The position numbers and the translations under genes were made by a program. A stretch of DNA of 64,000 bases. Source: JBFONV01 sp040779335 (GTDB lineage Bacteria > Pseudomonadota > Gammaproteobacteria > Enterobacterales > Alteromonadaceae). This document shows, one piece after another, positions 1 to 9,198 of this stretch. How positions within the stretch are numbered: position 1 is the first letter of the stretch; each line of letters starts with the position of its first letter. The notes under the pieces are model-generated. The model worked only from the letters and a program-made list of their open reading frames with translations. It was not told the origin of the DNA and did not search any database. The DNA lies in assembly GCA_040779335.1 (NCBI GenBank), contig JBFONV010000001.1, forward strand, positions 434,001 through 498,000. The letters run 5' to 3'.

Positions 1-38
1 AGTAGAGATAACTCCCTATTTTAAACGGCTGGTGAAGT

Positions 39-52
39 TTGATCTGTATCAA
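39..52 (+). promoter_or_regulatory. FNR/ANR-type box upstream of narG
   Basis: The sequence TTGATCTGTATCAA is a perfect match to the FNR consensus TTGAT-N4-ATCAA. Its centre lies about 65 bp before the narG ATG, which fits a class II activator site near -41.5 if the leader is short. FNR-family control of nar operons is established; its use here is inferred. Confidence 0.85.
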
Positions 53-110
53 TGTTTTACAGCAATACTGATCTACTATCAGCCTAACTAATAATAGCTT
101 GGAGAATAAC

Positions 111-3100
111 ATGAGTCGTTTTTTGGACAGGTTACGTTTCTTTAAACCTAAATCAGAAAGCTTCTCAGGGGACCACGGGGTCACTACTGAAGAAGATCGT
201 AGTTGGGAAGAAGGTTATCGTCGCCGCTGGCAGCATGATAAAATTGTTCGCTCAACACATGGCGTTAACTGTACAGGATCATGTAGCTGGAAAATTTATG
301 TTAAAGATGGGTTAGTTACTTGGGAAACTCAGCAAACTGATTACCCTCGTACTCGTCCAGATTTGCCTAATCACGAACCTCGTGGTTGCCCTCGAGGAGC
401 ATCATACTCTTGGTATATATATAGTGCTAACCGTCTTAAGTACCCTAAAATACGTAAGAAGTTAGTACAGCTTTGGCGAGCAGCTAAAGCGCAACACCAA
501 GACCCTGTTAATGCATGGGCATCAATTGTTGAAGATAGTACCAAAGCTAAGTCATATAAAGAACAACGTGGTTTAGGTGGTTTTGTTCGTGCTAACTGGA
601 AAGAAGTTAACGAAATAATTGCCGCAGCAAACGTATATACGACTAAAAAATACGGTCCAGACCGTGTATCAGGATTTTCTCCTATTCCTGCTATGTCAAT
701 GGTTTCATATGCTGCAGGTGCACGTTACTTATCACTTATTGGTGGTAACTGCTTAAGTTTCTATGACTGGTATTGTGATTTACCTCCTGCATCGCCACAG
801 ATTTGGGGTGAACAAACCGATGTACCTGAGTCTGCTGATTGGTATAACTCAAATTACATTATGGCGTGGGGTTCTAACGTTCCGCAAACACGTACGCCAG
901 ATGCGCATTTCTTAACAGAAGTTCGTTATAAAGGGACTAAAGTTGTTTCGATTACCTCAGACTATTCTGAATTATCAAAATTAACTGATCAATGGTTAGC
1001 ACCAAAGCAAGGTACTGATGCTGCGTTAGCGATGGCGTTTGGCCATGTTATTTTAAATGAGTATCATAAAACGGGTAAGAGTGAGTACTTTAATAATTAC
1101 GTACGCACCACCACAGATTTCCCTTACTTAGTAATGCTTGATAAGCAAGATGACCGTTTAATTCAAGGTCGTTTTTTACGTGCATCTGATTTAGCCGATA
1201 ATCTAGGTCAAGAAAATAACCCTGAGTGGAAAACTATTGGTATTAATGAAGCTGATGGTGAATTGGTTTCTCCAACAGGTTCTGTTGGTTATCGCTGGGG
1301 TGAAAAAGGTAAGTGGAACATCAGACAAACCGATGGTAAGTCAGGTGAAGAAGTTAAACTGCAAGTAAGTCTTAAAGAAAATAATGACGACATAGTTGAC
1401 GTTGCCTTCCCTTATTTTGCCACTGAAGCAAATGCTCATGAACATAATTACTTTGATCATACCGAGCATAGCGATGTTATCAATCGTAAAGTGCCAGTTA
1501 AGAAAATTACCTTAGCGGATGGTAGTGAAGTATTAGTAACAACAGTATTTGACTTAACCTTAGCCAACTACGGCGTTGATAATGGTTATGATTGTGAGAA
1601 CTGTGCTAAGTCTTATGACGATGACTTACCGTATACACCTACATGGCAAGAGAAAATCACGGGCTGTCGCCCACAAGATGTGATCAAAATTGCCACTGAA
1701 TTCGCTGATAATGCACATAAAACCAAAGGTCGTTCAATGATCATTGTTGGTGCTGCGTTGAACCATTGGTATCACATGGATATGAACTACCGTGGCTTGA
1801 TCAATATGTTGATGATGTGTGGCTGTGTTGGTCAATCAGGCGGTGGTTGGGCACATTACGTAGGACAAGAAAAACTTCGTCCACAAACGGGATGGCAACC
1901 ATTAGCGTTTGGTTTAGATTGGAGCAAACCACCGCGTCATATGAATGGTACCTCATTCTTTTACAACCATTCTAGCCAATGGCGTTATGAGAAGTTAGAC
2001 ATGAGTGAAGTCGTTTCTCCGTTAGCGAATAAAGAGAAATGGACAGGTTCAATCATCGATTTTAACACGCGAGCTGAACGTATGGGATGGTTACCATCTG
2101 CGCCTCAGTTAAGTGTAAACCCACTTGATATTTGTAAAGCGGCTGAAGCTTCAAATATGTCGCCAAAAGATTATGTTGTTAAAAATTTAAAATCAGGTGA
2201 ACTTAAATTTGCGTGTGAAGAGCCTGACAATCCACAAAACTTCCCTCGTAACATGTTTATTTGGCGCTCAAACCTATTAGGTTCATCAGGTAAGGGCCAC
2301 GAATATATGCTTAAGCATTTATTAGGCACTAAGCATGGCTTAATGGGTAAAGACTTAGGTCAAGCAGGCGATAAAATGCCTGAAGATGTTAAGTATGAAG
2401 AAAATGGTGCACAAGGCAAAGTTGATCTGTTAGTCACCTTAGATTTCCGTATGTCTACCACGTGTTTGTATTCGGATATCGTCTTGCCAACGGCTACTTG
2501 GTATGAAAAAGACGACATGAATACGTCTGATATGCATCCATTTATTCACCCACTTTCTAAAGCGGTTGATCCTGCATGGGAAGCGCGCTCTGATTGGGAT
2601 ATCTTTAAAGGTATAGCCAAAAAGTTCTCCGCATTAACTGAGGGGCATCTTGGCAAGCAAAAAGATATCGTTACGGTGCCAATTTTACATGATACTCCAG
2701 CTGAAATAGCGCAACCATTTGGCGTGAAAGCTTGGTGGAAAGGCGAATGTGACTTAATTCCTGGTGTTACAGCACCTAACCTAGTGGAAGTAGAACGTGA
2801 TTATCCAAATACTTATGCTCGCTTTACCTCTTTAGGTCCAACGCTTGACGCTCAAGGTAATGGCGGTAAAGGCATTAGCTGGAATACCCAAGACGAAGTT
2901 GATTTCTTAGGCTTATTGAATAAGAAACATGTTGAAGGTGCTAATGCAGGTCGTCCGAAGATTAATACGGCGATTGATGCTTGCGAAGTTATTTTATCAC
3001 TTGCTCCAGAAACTAACGGCCAAGTTGCTGTTAAAGCATGGCAAGCTTTAGGTGAATTTACTGGTCTTGACCACACACATTTAGCTAAGCCGAAAGAAGA

Positions 3101-3893
3101 AGAAAAAATACGCTTCCGTGACATTCAAGCACAGCCTCGTAAGATTATTTCTTCACCTACTTGGTCTGGTTTAGAAGATGAGCACGTTTCGTATAACGCC
3201 GGTTATACCAACGTACATGAACAGATCCCATGGCGCACAATTACTGGTCGTCAACAGTTCTACCAAGACCATGAGTGGATGCGTGACTTTGGTGAAACTA
3301 TGTGTTGTTACAAGCCACCGATTAACTTAAAGACCGTCCAGCCGTTGATGAACAAAAAGCCAAACGGTAATAAGGAAATCGCACTTAATTGGATCACACC
3401 ACATCAAAAATGGGGTATCCACAGTACCTATTCTGACAACTTATTGATGCTGACACTTTCTCGTGGTGGCCCAATTGTTTGGATATCTGAAGTTGATGCT
3501 GAAAAAGCCGGTATTATTGATAACGACTGGATTGAAGTGTTTAACGTAAATGGTGCTATTGCAGCACGTGCCGTTGTTTCACAACGAGTACCCGAAGGTA
3601 TGAGCATGATGTATCACGCACAAGAACGTATTGTGAATGTGCCTGGTGCTGAAACCACCGAAACACGTGGTGGTATTCATAACTCTGTAACTCGTGCGGT
3701 AATGAAGCCGACTCATATGATTGGTGGTTACGCCCAACAGTCTTATGGCTTTAACTATTACGGTACGGTGGGTTGTAACCGTGATGAGTTTGTTATTGTT
3801 CGTAAAATGAGCAAAGTTGATTGGTTAGACGACGAAACCAAACATGGCGGCGAAACGCAGTCAGAACAACAACTGAACGAGTTTAAGGGGTAG
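111..3893 (+). CDS. narG: Respiratory nitrate reductase, alpha (catalytic) subunit NarG
   Basis: Catalytic subunit of the membrane-bound quinol:nitrate oxidoreductase. It reduces nitrate to nitrite at a Mo-bisMGD centre on the cytoplasmic face. From the ATG at 111 the protein is 1260 residues (E. coli 1247). The FS0 iron-sulfur ligands are visible as H50, C54, C58 and C93, and the Mo-ligand aspartate lies in YDWYCD (about D219). The N-terminal RRRWQHDKIVRSTHG stretch is the family's vestigial Tat-like region. A TTG at 99 would add four residues, but GGAG at 101-104 is correctly spaced for the ATG at 111, so I start there. First gene of narGHJI, 4 bp before narH, behind an FNR box. Confidence 0.97.
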   Translation: MSRFLDRLRFFKPKSESFSGDHGVTTEEDRSWEEGYRRRWQHDKIVRSTHGVNCTGSCSWKIYVKDGLVTWETQQTDYPRTRPDLPNHEPRGCPRGASYSWYIYSANRLKYPKIRKKLVQLWRAAKAQHQDPVNAWASIVEDSTKAKSYKEQRGLGGFVRANWKEVNEIIAAANVYTTKKYGPDRVSGFSPIPAMSMVSYAAGARYLSLIGGNCLSFYDWYCDLPPASPQIWGEQTDVPESADWYNSNYIMAWGSNVPQTRTPDAHFLTEVRYKGTKVVSITSDYSELSKLTDQWLAPKQGTDAALAMAFGHVILNEYHKTGKSEYFNNYVRTTTDFPYLVMLDKQDDRLIQGRFLRASDLADNLGQENNPEWKTIGINEADGELVSPTGSVGYRWGEKGKWNIRQTDGKSGEEVKLQVSLKENNDDIVDVAFPYFATEANAHEHNYFDHTEHSDVINRKVPVKKITLADGSEVLVTTVFDLTLANYGVDNGYDCENCAKSYDDDLPYTPTWQEKITGCRPQDVIKIATEFADNAHKTKGRSMIIVGAALNHWYHMDMNYRGLINMLMMCGCVGQSGGGWAHYVGQEKLRPQTGWQPLAFGLDWSKPPRHMNGTSFFYNHSSQWRYEKLDMSEVVSPLANKEKWTGSIIDFNTRAERMGWLPSAPQLSVNPLDICKAAEASNMSPKDYVVKNLKSGELKFACEEPDNPQNFPRNMFIWRSNLLGSSGKGHEYMLKHLLGTKHGLMGKDLGQAGDKMPEDVKYEENGAQGKVDLLVTLDFRMSTTCLYSDIVLPTATWYEKDDMNTSDMHPFIHPLSKAVDPAWEARSDWDIFKGIAKKFSALTEGHLGKQKDIVTVPILHDTPAEIAQPFGVKAWWKGECDLIPGVTAPNLVEVERDYPNTYARFTSLGPTLDAQGNGGKGISWNTQDEVDFLGLLNKKHVEGANAGRPKINTAIDACEVILSLAPETNGQVAVKAWQALGEFTGLDHTHLAKPKEEEKIRFRDIQAQPRKIISSPTWSGLEDEHVSYNAGYTNVHEQIPWRTITGRQQFYQDHEWMRDFGETMCCYKPPINLKTVQPLMNKKPNGNKEIALNWITPHQKWGIHSTYSDNLLMLTLSRGGPIVWISEVDAEKAGIIDNDWIEVFNVNGAIAARAVVSQRVPEGMSMMYHAQERIVNVPGAETTETRGGIHNSVTRAVMKPTHMIGGYAQQSYGFNYYGTVGCNRDEFVIVRKMSKVDWLDDETKHGGETQSEQQLNEFKG

Positions 3894-3897
3894 AACT

Positions 3898-5439
3898 ATG
3901 AAAATTCGTGCACAAATAGGCATGGTACTGAACCTAGACAAATGTATCGGTTGTCATACCTGCTCAATAACCTGTAAAAATGTTTGGACCTCGCGAGAGG
4001 GCGTAGAGTACGCTTGGTTCAATAACGTTGAAAGTAAACCAGGTATTGGTTTTCCGAAAGAATGGGAAAACCAAGACAAATGGAATGGTGGTTGGGTTCG
4101 CAACAACAAAGGTAAATTAGAGCCCAAACAAGGTGGCAAACGTCGCATTTTGGCTAACATTTTTGCTAACCCAGATTTACCAGAAATTGATGATTACTAC
4201 GAGCCGTTTGACTTCGATTACCAGCATTTACATAAAGCTGGCGAAGCTAAACATCAACCGGTTGCGCGTCCACGTTCACTGATCACTGGTCAGCGCATGG
4301 AAAAAATCAACTGGGGTCCAAACTGGGAAGAAATTCTTGGTACTGAGTTTAAACATCGTAGAGCGGATAAAAATTTCGATAACATTCAAGCGGATATGTA
4401 CGGCGAGTTTGAGAAAACTTTCATGATGTACTTACCGCGTTTATGTGAACATTGTTTGAACCCTGCGTGTGTGGCGAGTTGTCCAAGTGGCGCTATCTAC
4501 AAACGTGAAGAAGACGGTATTGTCCTTATAGACCAAGACAAATGTCGTGGCTGGAGAATGTGTGTTTCAGGTTGTCCGTACAAAAAAATCTACTACAACT
4601 GGAAAACAGGGAAGTCAGAAAAATGTATTTTCTGTTACCCACGTATTGAAGCCGGTCAACCAACGGTTTGTTCTGAAACTTGCGTAGGTCGCATTCGTTA
4701 CTTAGGTGTACTTTTATATGATGCTGATCGCATCGAAGAAGCGGCATCGGTTGCTAACGAAAAAGACTTGTATCAAGCACAATGCGATATCTTCCTAGAT
4801 CCAAATGACGAAGCGGTACAAGAAGCGGCGTTAAAAGAAGGTATTCCACAATCTTGGTTAGATGCCGCGGTTGAATCGCCAGTGTATAAAATGGCGATGG
4901 AATGGAAAGTGGCTCTGCCGCTTCACCCTGAATACCGCACGTTACCAATGGTGTGGTATGTGCCGCCACTAAGCCCAGTTCAATCAGCGATTGAATCAGG
5001 CCATGTCGGTATGAACGGTGTTATTCCAGACTTGAAATCGTTGCGTATTCCAATGAAATACTTGGCTAACTTATTAACCGCGGGTGATGAAAAACCAGTT
5101 ATTCATGCGATGGAAAGAATGCTAGCGATGCGTGCATTTAAACGTTCTGAGCAAGTTGACCAAGTTGAAGATCTCGATGTTATTGAACAAGTTGGTTTGA
5201 ATAAATATCAAATTGAAGATATGTACCAAACCATGGCAATTGCTAACTACGAAGATCGTTTCGTGGTACCAAGCAGCCATAAAGCGTTTGTTGGTGATGC
5301 TTATGAAACTAAATCGGGTTGTGGTTTTAGCTTTGGTAATGGTTGTGCAACTGGTTCAACGGGCACTAACTTGTTTGGTGGTAAGAGCCAAACAGTACGT
5401 GAAGTTATTCCAGTAAATATTGTCGATCCGACAAAATAA
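3898..5439 (+). CDS. narH: Respiratory nitrate reductase, beta subunit NarH
   Basis: Electron-transfer subunit carrying three [4Fe-4S] clusters and one [3Fe-4S] cluster between NarI hemes and NarG. It is 513 residues, the usual length. Four cysteine groups are visible: CIGCHTCSITC (C16-C26), CEHCLNPACVASCP, CRGWRMCVSGCP and KCIFCYP followed by CSETC. The tryptophan in CRGW replaces a cysteine, as in known NarH proteins, and marks the 3Fe-4S site. The start is an ATG four bases after the narG stop, with AAGGGG inside the narG end as ribosome binding site. The C-terminal tail is rich in Gly and Ser and ends at VDPTK. Confidence 0.97.
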   Translation: MKIRAQIGMVLNLDKCIGCHTCSITCKNVWTSREGVEYAWFNNVESKPGIGFPKEWENQDKWNGGWVRNNKGKLEPKQGGKRRILANIFANPDLPEIDDYYEPFDFDYQHLHKAGEAKHQPVARPRSLITGQRMEKINWGPNWEEILGTEFKHRRADKNFDNIQADMYGEFEKTFMMYLPRLCEHCLNPACVASCPSGAIYKREEDGIVLIDQDKCRGWRMCVSGCPYKKIYYNWKTGKSEKCIFCYPRIEAGQPTVCSETCVGRIRYLGVLLYDADRIEEAASVANEKDLYQAQCDIFLDPNDEAVQEAALKEGIPQSWLDAAVESPVYKMAMEWKVALPLHPEYRTLPMVWYVPPLSPVQSAIESGHVGMNGVIPDLKSLRIPMKYLANLLTAGDEKPVIHAMERMLAMRAFKRSEQVDQVEDLDVIEQVGLNKYQIEDMYQTMAIANYEDRFVVPSSHKAFVGDAYETKSGCGFSFGNGCATGSTGTNLFGGKSQTVREVIPVNIVDPTK

Positions 5440-5450
5440 GGGGAATTATC

Positions 5451-6257
5451 ATGGATATTTTAGCTCTTATTTCTCGTCTGATTGATTACCCTGAAACAGA
5501 GGCAACAGAAGAGTTATGTGCTGCTAAAAATGACATCGAACAGCTTATCAATAATGATGAGCTGTTAAGTGACGACGATAAAGCCGGCTTGATCAGCTTT
5601 ATCCAAAATCGCACCGCGATGGACATTTTAGATTGGCAGTCAGAATACGACGCAATGTTTGAGCGTGGTCGTTCATTATCATTATTGTTGTTTGAACACC
5701 TTCATGGCGAAAGCCGAGATCGTGGTCAAGCAATGATTGACTTAATTGCCGAATACAAAAAAGCCGGTTTAGACATTGGTATTCGTGAGTTGCCTGACTA
5801 TATTCCACTCTTTTTGGAATTTGCGTCAACCCAAGGTGAAGACAATGCTCGGGGCTGGTTACAAGATGTATCACACATTTTGGCCTTGCTTAAAGTACGC
5901 TTAGAACAACGCGACAGTGACTACGCGGTATTATTTACGGTATTAGTTAATTTCGCGAAAACGGAGATTAACTTTGACGATTTAGCTGCACAGGTAAAAG
6001 GCGAAAAACGCGATGATACCAAAGAAGCGATCGACAAAGTGTGGGAAGAGGAAATGGTGAAGTTTGGTCCAGATGCAGACAGTGATGCTTGCGGCACGGC
6101 GAATAAGCCTTCTGCTTCTCAACGTCGAGACCAAGATGTACCTATTTCTTTGATGGAGCCGCAGGTGATGGACGATAATTTAATGGCAAGTGTGATTGAG
6201 GAAACAATCAAAAAAGACACGGCCAACAATCAATCAACAGTCGTTGGAGGTAATTAA
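5451..6257 (+). CDS. narJ: Nitrate reductase molybdenum cofactor assembly chaperone NarJ
   Basis: System-specific chaperone (NarJ/DmsD/TorD superfamily). It binds the NarG N-terminus and holds apo-NarGH until Mo cofactor is inserted and the complex attaches to NarI. It is 268 residues, about 30 longer than E. coli NarJ, with the extra length in a polar C-terminal tail. The family core is recognisable in the helical segment with LLLFEHLHGESRDRG and in RELPDYIPLFLEF. An AAGGGGAATT ribosome binding site precedes the ATG. It lies 11 bp after narH and 2 bp before narI, so translation is probably coupled. Confidence 0.95.
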   Translation: MDILALISRLIDYPETEATEELCAAKNDIEQLINNDELLSDDDKAGLISFIQNRTAMDILDWQSEYDAMFERGRSLSLLLFEHLHGESRDRGQAMIDLIAEYKKAGLDIGIRELPDYIPLFLEFASTQGEDNARGWLQDVSHILALLKVRLEQRDSDYAVLFTVLVNFAKTEINFDDLAAQVKGEKRDDTKEAIDKVWEEEMVKFGPDADSDACGTANKPSASQRRDQDVPISLMEPQVMDDNLMASVIEETIKKDTANNQSTVVGGN

Positions 6258-6259
6258 TA

Positions 6260-6943
6260 ATGGATTACTTAAACACACTTTTATTTGGTTTATACCCTTA
6301 CATAGCGTTAACCGTGTTTGTTGTTGGTAGCATGTTACGTTACGACCGTGAACAATATACTTGGAAAACGGGCTCTAGCCAAATGCTAGACAGTAAAGGT
6401 ATTAAACAAGGTAGCTTAGCATTTCATATAGGTATTATGGCGGTTTTAGCAGGTCACTTCGTTGGTTTGTTGACTCCACACCAAGTATGGGACGCTTTAG
6501 GCGTAACTGCACCTGTTAAGCAAGTTATTGCAATGGCAGCCGGTGGTTTCTTTGGCTTAATTTGTTTATACGGCTTAGTTATTTTATTAAACCGTCGTTT
6601 AAACAGCCCAAGAGTACGTGTTACTAGCACTACTATGGACATTTTGATCTTAGTATTAATTTTGATTCAGTTAGTGTTAGGTTTAGTCAGTATTTTATTT
6701 TCATTCAGTCACTTAGACGGTGTTGAAATGTATAAAATGATGGGCTGGGCGCAAAATATTGTTACTTTCGATATGTTTGCAGCTGCTTCATCATTAAGTA
6801 CGGTGGGTTTAATTTACAAACTTCATATCTTGTTAGGTATGACATTATTTGTCTTATTCCCATTCAGTCGTTTAGTGCATATTTGGAGTGTGCCAATGAA
6901 GTACTTTGGTCGTAATTACCAAGTAGTTCGCAGCAAAAACTAA
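6260..6943 (+). CDS. narI: Respiratory nitrate reductase, gamma subunit NarI (cytochrome b)
   Basis: Membrane cytochrome b subunit that oxidises quinol, releases protons to the periplasm and passes electrons to NarH. It has 227 residues and five hydrophobic segments. The four heme b ligand histidines are visible as two pairs, H56/H66 in the second helix region and about H189/H207 near the C-terminus (YKLHILLGM, RLVHIWSVP). TTGGAGG ahead of the ATG is the ribosome binding site. It is the last structural gene of the operon; the 142-bp gap to the next gene holds two inverted repeats. Confidence 0.96.
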   Translation: MDYLNTLLFGLYPYIALTVFVVGSMLRYDREQYTWKTGSSQMLDSKGIKQGSLAFHIGIMAVLAGHFVGLLTPHQVWDALGVTAPVKQVIAMAAGGFFGLICLYGLVILLNRRLNSPRVRVTSTTMDILILVLILIQLVLGLVSILFSFSHLDGVEMYKMMGWAQNIVTFDMFAAASSLSTVGLIYKLHILLGMTLFVLFPFSRLVHIWSVPMKYFGRNYQVVRSKN

Positions 6944-6952
6944 AACTATTAT

Positions 6953-6970
6953 GCGCAACGCTTGTTGCGC
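6953..6970. repeat. GC-rich hairpin after narI
   Basis: GCGCAAC-GCTT-GTTGCGC is a perfect 7-bp stem ten bases after the narI stop. No T-tract follows on the plus strand, so it looks more like an mRNA 3'-end stabiliser or attenuator than an intrinsic terminator. Confidence 0.5.
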
Positions 6971-6977
6971 TATTAAA

Positions 6978-7042
6978 TATCAAGCTAGTTACCGTATTTT
7001 GTTGACGTGATCCGCAGACCTAATTCAATAACTAGCTTGATA
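6978..7042. repeat. 14-bp perfect inverted repeat between narI and ppiC
   Basis: TATCAAGCTAGTTA (6978-6991) is exactly reverse-complemented at 7029-7042. The 37-bp spacer contains GTTGACGTGATCC. The arms could form a long hairpin in the nar transcript or be the ends of a tiny non-autonomous element. There is no T-tract after the second arm. Confidence 0.6.
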
Positions 7043-7085
7043 CTATCTCTCTCAATTTCTATAGAGTAAGAATCAAGGTTTTATC

Positions 7086-8000
7086 ATGAAATACTTTAAC
7101 GCAGCCGACAATGATTTGGCACTTGACGATATAAATAATCCGGCAGTAAACCATGGCGATTTTAGCGAAGCCAATCAAGAACTAATGGAGGCAGAGCGTT
7201 TAAAGCTGCTACCTCCAGAAGTACCAGAAATAACGGTTAATGGTGTCTTAATTGAAGAAACCAGTGTCTTAGAGGAAATGCAGCATCACCCTGCAGACTC
7301 AAAACGTGCTGCGATGGTTAAAACCGTTGAATCACTGATTGTCGGTGAATTATTAAAACAAAAAGCGATAAAATTAGGTTTGCTGGAAAACGAAGTTAAA
7401 GCACATTCGGTTGAAGAAGCGGCAGGTTTGAAAAAACTAATTCAGCAAGAGGTTGCAGTACCTAAAGCAAGTGAACATGAATGTCAGCGTTTTTTCGAAC
7501 AAAATCAAGGGAAATTCACTACTTCACCATTATTAGAAGTACGCCATATCTTATTAGCGGCGGCACCGGATGATATTGAAGAGCGTCATAAATTAAAAGA
7601 AGCCGCTGACAAACTCATCGCTATTTTAAAAGAAACCCCTTCAGCATTTGATGACTTGGTTACCCGTCATTCAGCTTGCCCTTCAAAAGAAACCCAAGGT
7701 AATTTAGGGCAAATTAGTAAGGATCAGACCGTACCTGAGTTTGAACGTCATATTTTTGCCGCGGACGAAGGTTTAATCGAATACCCAGTGGAAACTCGTT
7801 ATGGTTTTCATGTTGTGATGGTGGACCGTAAAATCGCAGGTAAGGCATTGCCTTATGATTATGTTAAAGAAAAAGTGGCAGACTATTTAAATGACAAAGT
7901 TGAACGTAAGGCGACTGCACAATATATTCAAACATTGATCTGCGAAGCTAACATTAAAGGCTTTACTTTTGACTTAGAAGAGTCTCCGTTAATTCAGTAG
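7086..8000 (+). CDS. Parvulin-type peptidylprolyl isomerase (PpiC/NifM-like)
   Basis: Cis-trans prolyl isomerase. Residues about 1-150 form a helical N-terminal region; the parvulin domain lies at about 155-255, with EVRHILLAA, FDDLVTRHSACPS, GNLGQI and the GFHVVMVD strand typical of the rotamase fold. There is no signal peptide, so the 304-residue protein is probably cytoplasmic. That suits a role in folding NarG or NarH rather than outer-membrane proteins. Parvulins next to narI occur in other proteobacteria. Whether it is transcribed with narGHJI across the 142-bp hairpin region is open. Specific role in nitrate reductase maturation is inference from position. Confidence 0.85.
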   Translation: MKYFNAADNDLALDDINNPAVNHGDFSEANQELMEAERLKLLPPEVPEITVNGVLIEETSVLEEMQHHPADSKRAAMVKTVESLIVGELLKQKAIKLGLLENEVKAHSVEEAAGLKKLIQQEVAVPKASEHECQRFFEQNQGKFTTSPLLEVRHILLAAAPDDIEERHKLKEAADKLIAILKETPSAFDDLVTRHSACPSKETQGNLGQISKDQTVPEFERHIFAADEGLIEYPVETRYGFHVVMVDRKIAGKALPYDYVKEKVADYLNDKVERKATAQYIQTLICEANIKGFTFDLEESPLIQ

Positions 8001-8026
8001 TTTTTCGACAGCAATCGGAGGCGAAT

Positions 8027-8722
8027 ATGTGTGAATTAGGTCATTTACTTGAAAAAAACCAGCAATGGTCCCAACAATGTGTCGCGCAAGACAGTGAATT
8101 TTTTCACCGCTTGGCAGCACAGCAAAATCCAGAGTATTTATGGATTGGTTGTTCTGATTCTCGTGTACCAGCCAATGATATTGTTGGTTTAGCACCTGGT
8201 GAGTTGTTTGTGCATCGCAACATTGCCAATGCAGTACAGGCAACTGATTACAACTGTTTGTCGGTGCTGCAATACGCAATAGAAGTATTGCAGGTTAAAC
8301 ATATTATTGTTTGTGGCCATTACGGTTGTGGCGGTGTTCAGGCGGCAATGGATAACAATGAATATGGCGTTGTTGACAACTGGCTCAGGCAAGTGAAAGA
8401 CGTTTACGTTAAAAATCAACAAGAGATCCATCAATTACGGTTTAGAGATCAAAAGCTCAATCGACTGTGTGAATTAAATGTTATCGAACAAGTCAATAAT
8501 TTAGCAAAAACTAAAGTCATCCAGCATGCCTGGCAACGCGGACAAGCGTTATCGATACACGGCTGGATTTACTCTATTTGTAATGGTCAGATCAATGACT
8601 TAAAAGTGTCATGTCATAATAACCTGCATTTAGATCCTGCTTATCGTTTACTGCCCAAAGTAGGACAAAACACACCACCACTAAATCCTAATTTAGCCTG
8701 TAGCCTAGTTGAAACTAAATAG
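8027..8722 (+). CDS. can: Beta-class carbonic anhydrase
   Basis: Zinc enzyme that interconverts CO2 and bicarbonate in the cytoplasm. The zinc ligands are C42, H98 and C101 (CSDSRVPA and CGHYGCGG), with the D44/R46 catalytic dyad; HRNIANAV is also typical. It is 231 residues, the normal length. CGGAGG at 8016-8021 sets the ATG at 8027, 26 bp after the isomerase gene, so the two are probably co-transcribed. In this setting it may supply bicarbonate or handle CO2 released in anaerobic metabolism; that is inference. The symbol follows E. coli can. Confidence 0.93.
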   Translation: MCELGHLLEKNQQWSQQCVAQDSEFFHRLAAQQNPEYLWIGCSDSRVPANDIVGLAPGELFVHRNIANAVQATDYNCLSVLQYAIEVLQVKHIIVCGHYGCGGVQAAMDNNEYGVVDNWLRQVKDVYVKNQQEIHQLRFRDQKLNRLCELNVIEQVNNLAKTKVIQHAWQRGQALSIHGWIYSICNGQINDLKVSCHNNLHLDPAYRLLPKVGQNTPPLNPNLACSLVETK

Positions 8723-8765
8723 CACTGGACTGATGTTTTAGTATGGGAATAAGCTAGCGATTGCC

Positions 8766-9101
8766 ATGACAAACCCTTTTAGTGCTATGTGGTCAGCGCA
8801 AGGCCATACTCTGTGCCTTGGGCATTGGCGCATCAGTTATCTTGGTTTACCGCTAGCCTTACCTACACTGCGCCTTGAGAATGATATGGGCACCCAAGCT
8901 AATTTCAGTTATTTCTATCCTGATGACGATGACTATATTGAAGGACTGGCCTTTGAAGATTGGCTGGAAGAAAATGTTGACTGGCTATTAACCATGTTCG
9001 AGCAGCATCATATTCCAAGTGAACCACACTATTTCGAGTGGTTTTATCAAGCGGTTAACGAGCAAGACTGGCGTTGCAGCAGCTGCGGTGGTTGTACTTA
9101 A
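8766..9101 (+). CDS. Hypothetical 111-residue acidic protein ending in CSSCGGC
   Basis: I do not recognise a family. The protein is acidic and aromatic, with an acidic run PDDDDY, a central EDWLEENVDWLL helix, and the C-terminal motif WRCSSCGGCT. That motif resembles a metal- or cluster-binding, or redox-active, cysteine tail. It has no signal peptide or membrane segment. It starts at an ATG 43 bp after the carbonic anhydrase on the same strand and converges with nrdJb. Coding is supported by the well-behaved composition and the conserved-looking tail, but not by a recognised domain. Confidence 0.6.
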   Translation: MTNPFSAMWSAQGHTLCLGHWRISYLGLPLALPTLRLENDMGTQANFSYFYPDDDDYIEGLAFEDWLEENVDWLLTMFEQHHIPSEPHYFEWFYQAVNEQDWRCSSCGGCT

Positions 9102-9146
9102 TCTAACTGTGATTGTCTAAAGATATGATGGACAGCCTATAGTCAT

Positions 9147-9177
9147 TGCTTGCTCGTATAGGTTTTTAGAGCAAGCA
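9147..9177. repeat. Hairpin between convergent genes
   Basis: TGCTTGCTC and GAGCAAGCA form a perfect 9-bp stem with a 13-base loop. It sits between the stops of the acidic hypothetical protein and nrdJb and probably marks the end of both transcripts, although neither strand has a clear T-tract. Confidence 0.5.
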
Positions 9178-9198
9178 TAACTTAGGTTTGGTTAGTCA

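Noticed and set aside
99..110. TTG start that would extend NarG by four residues
   Set aside because: The GGAG at 101-104 is the ribosome binding site for the ATG at 111 and would fall inside the extended gene.
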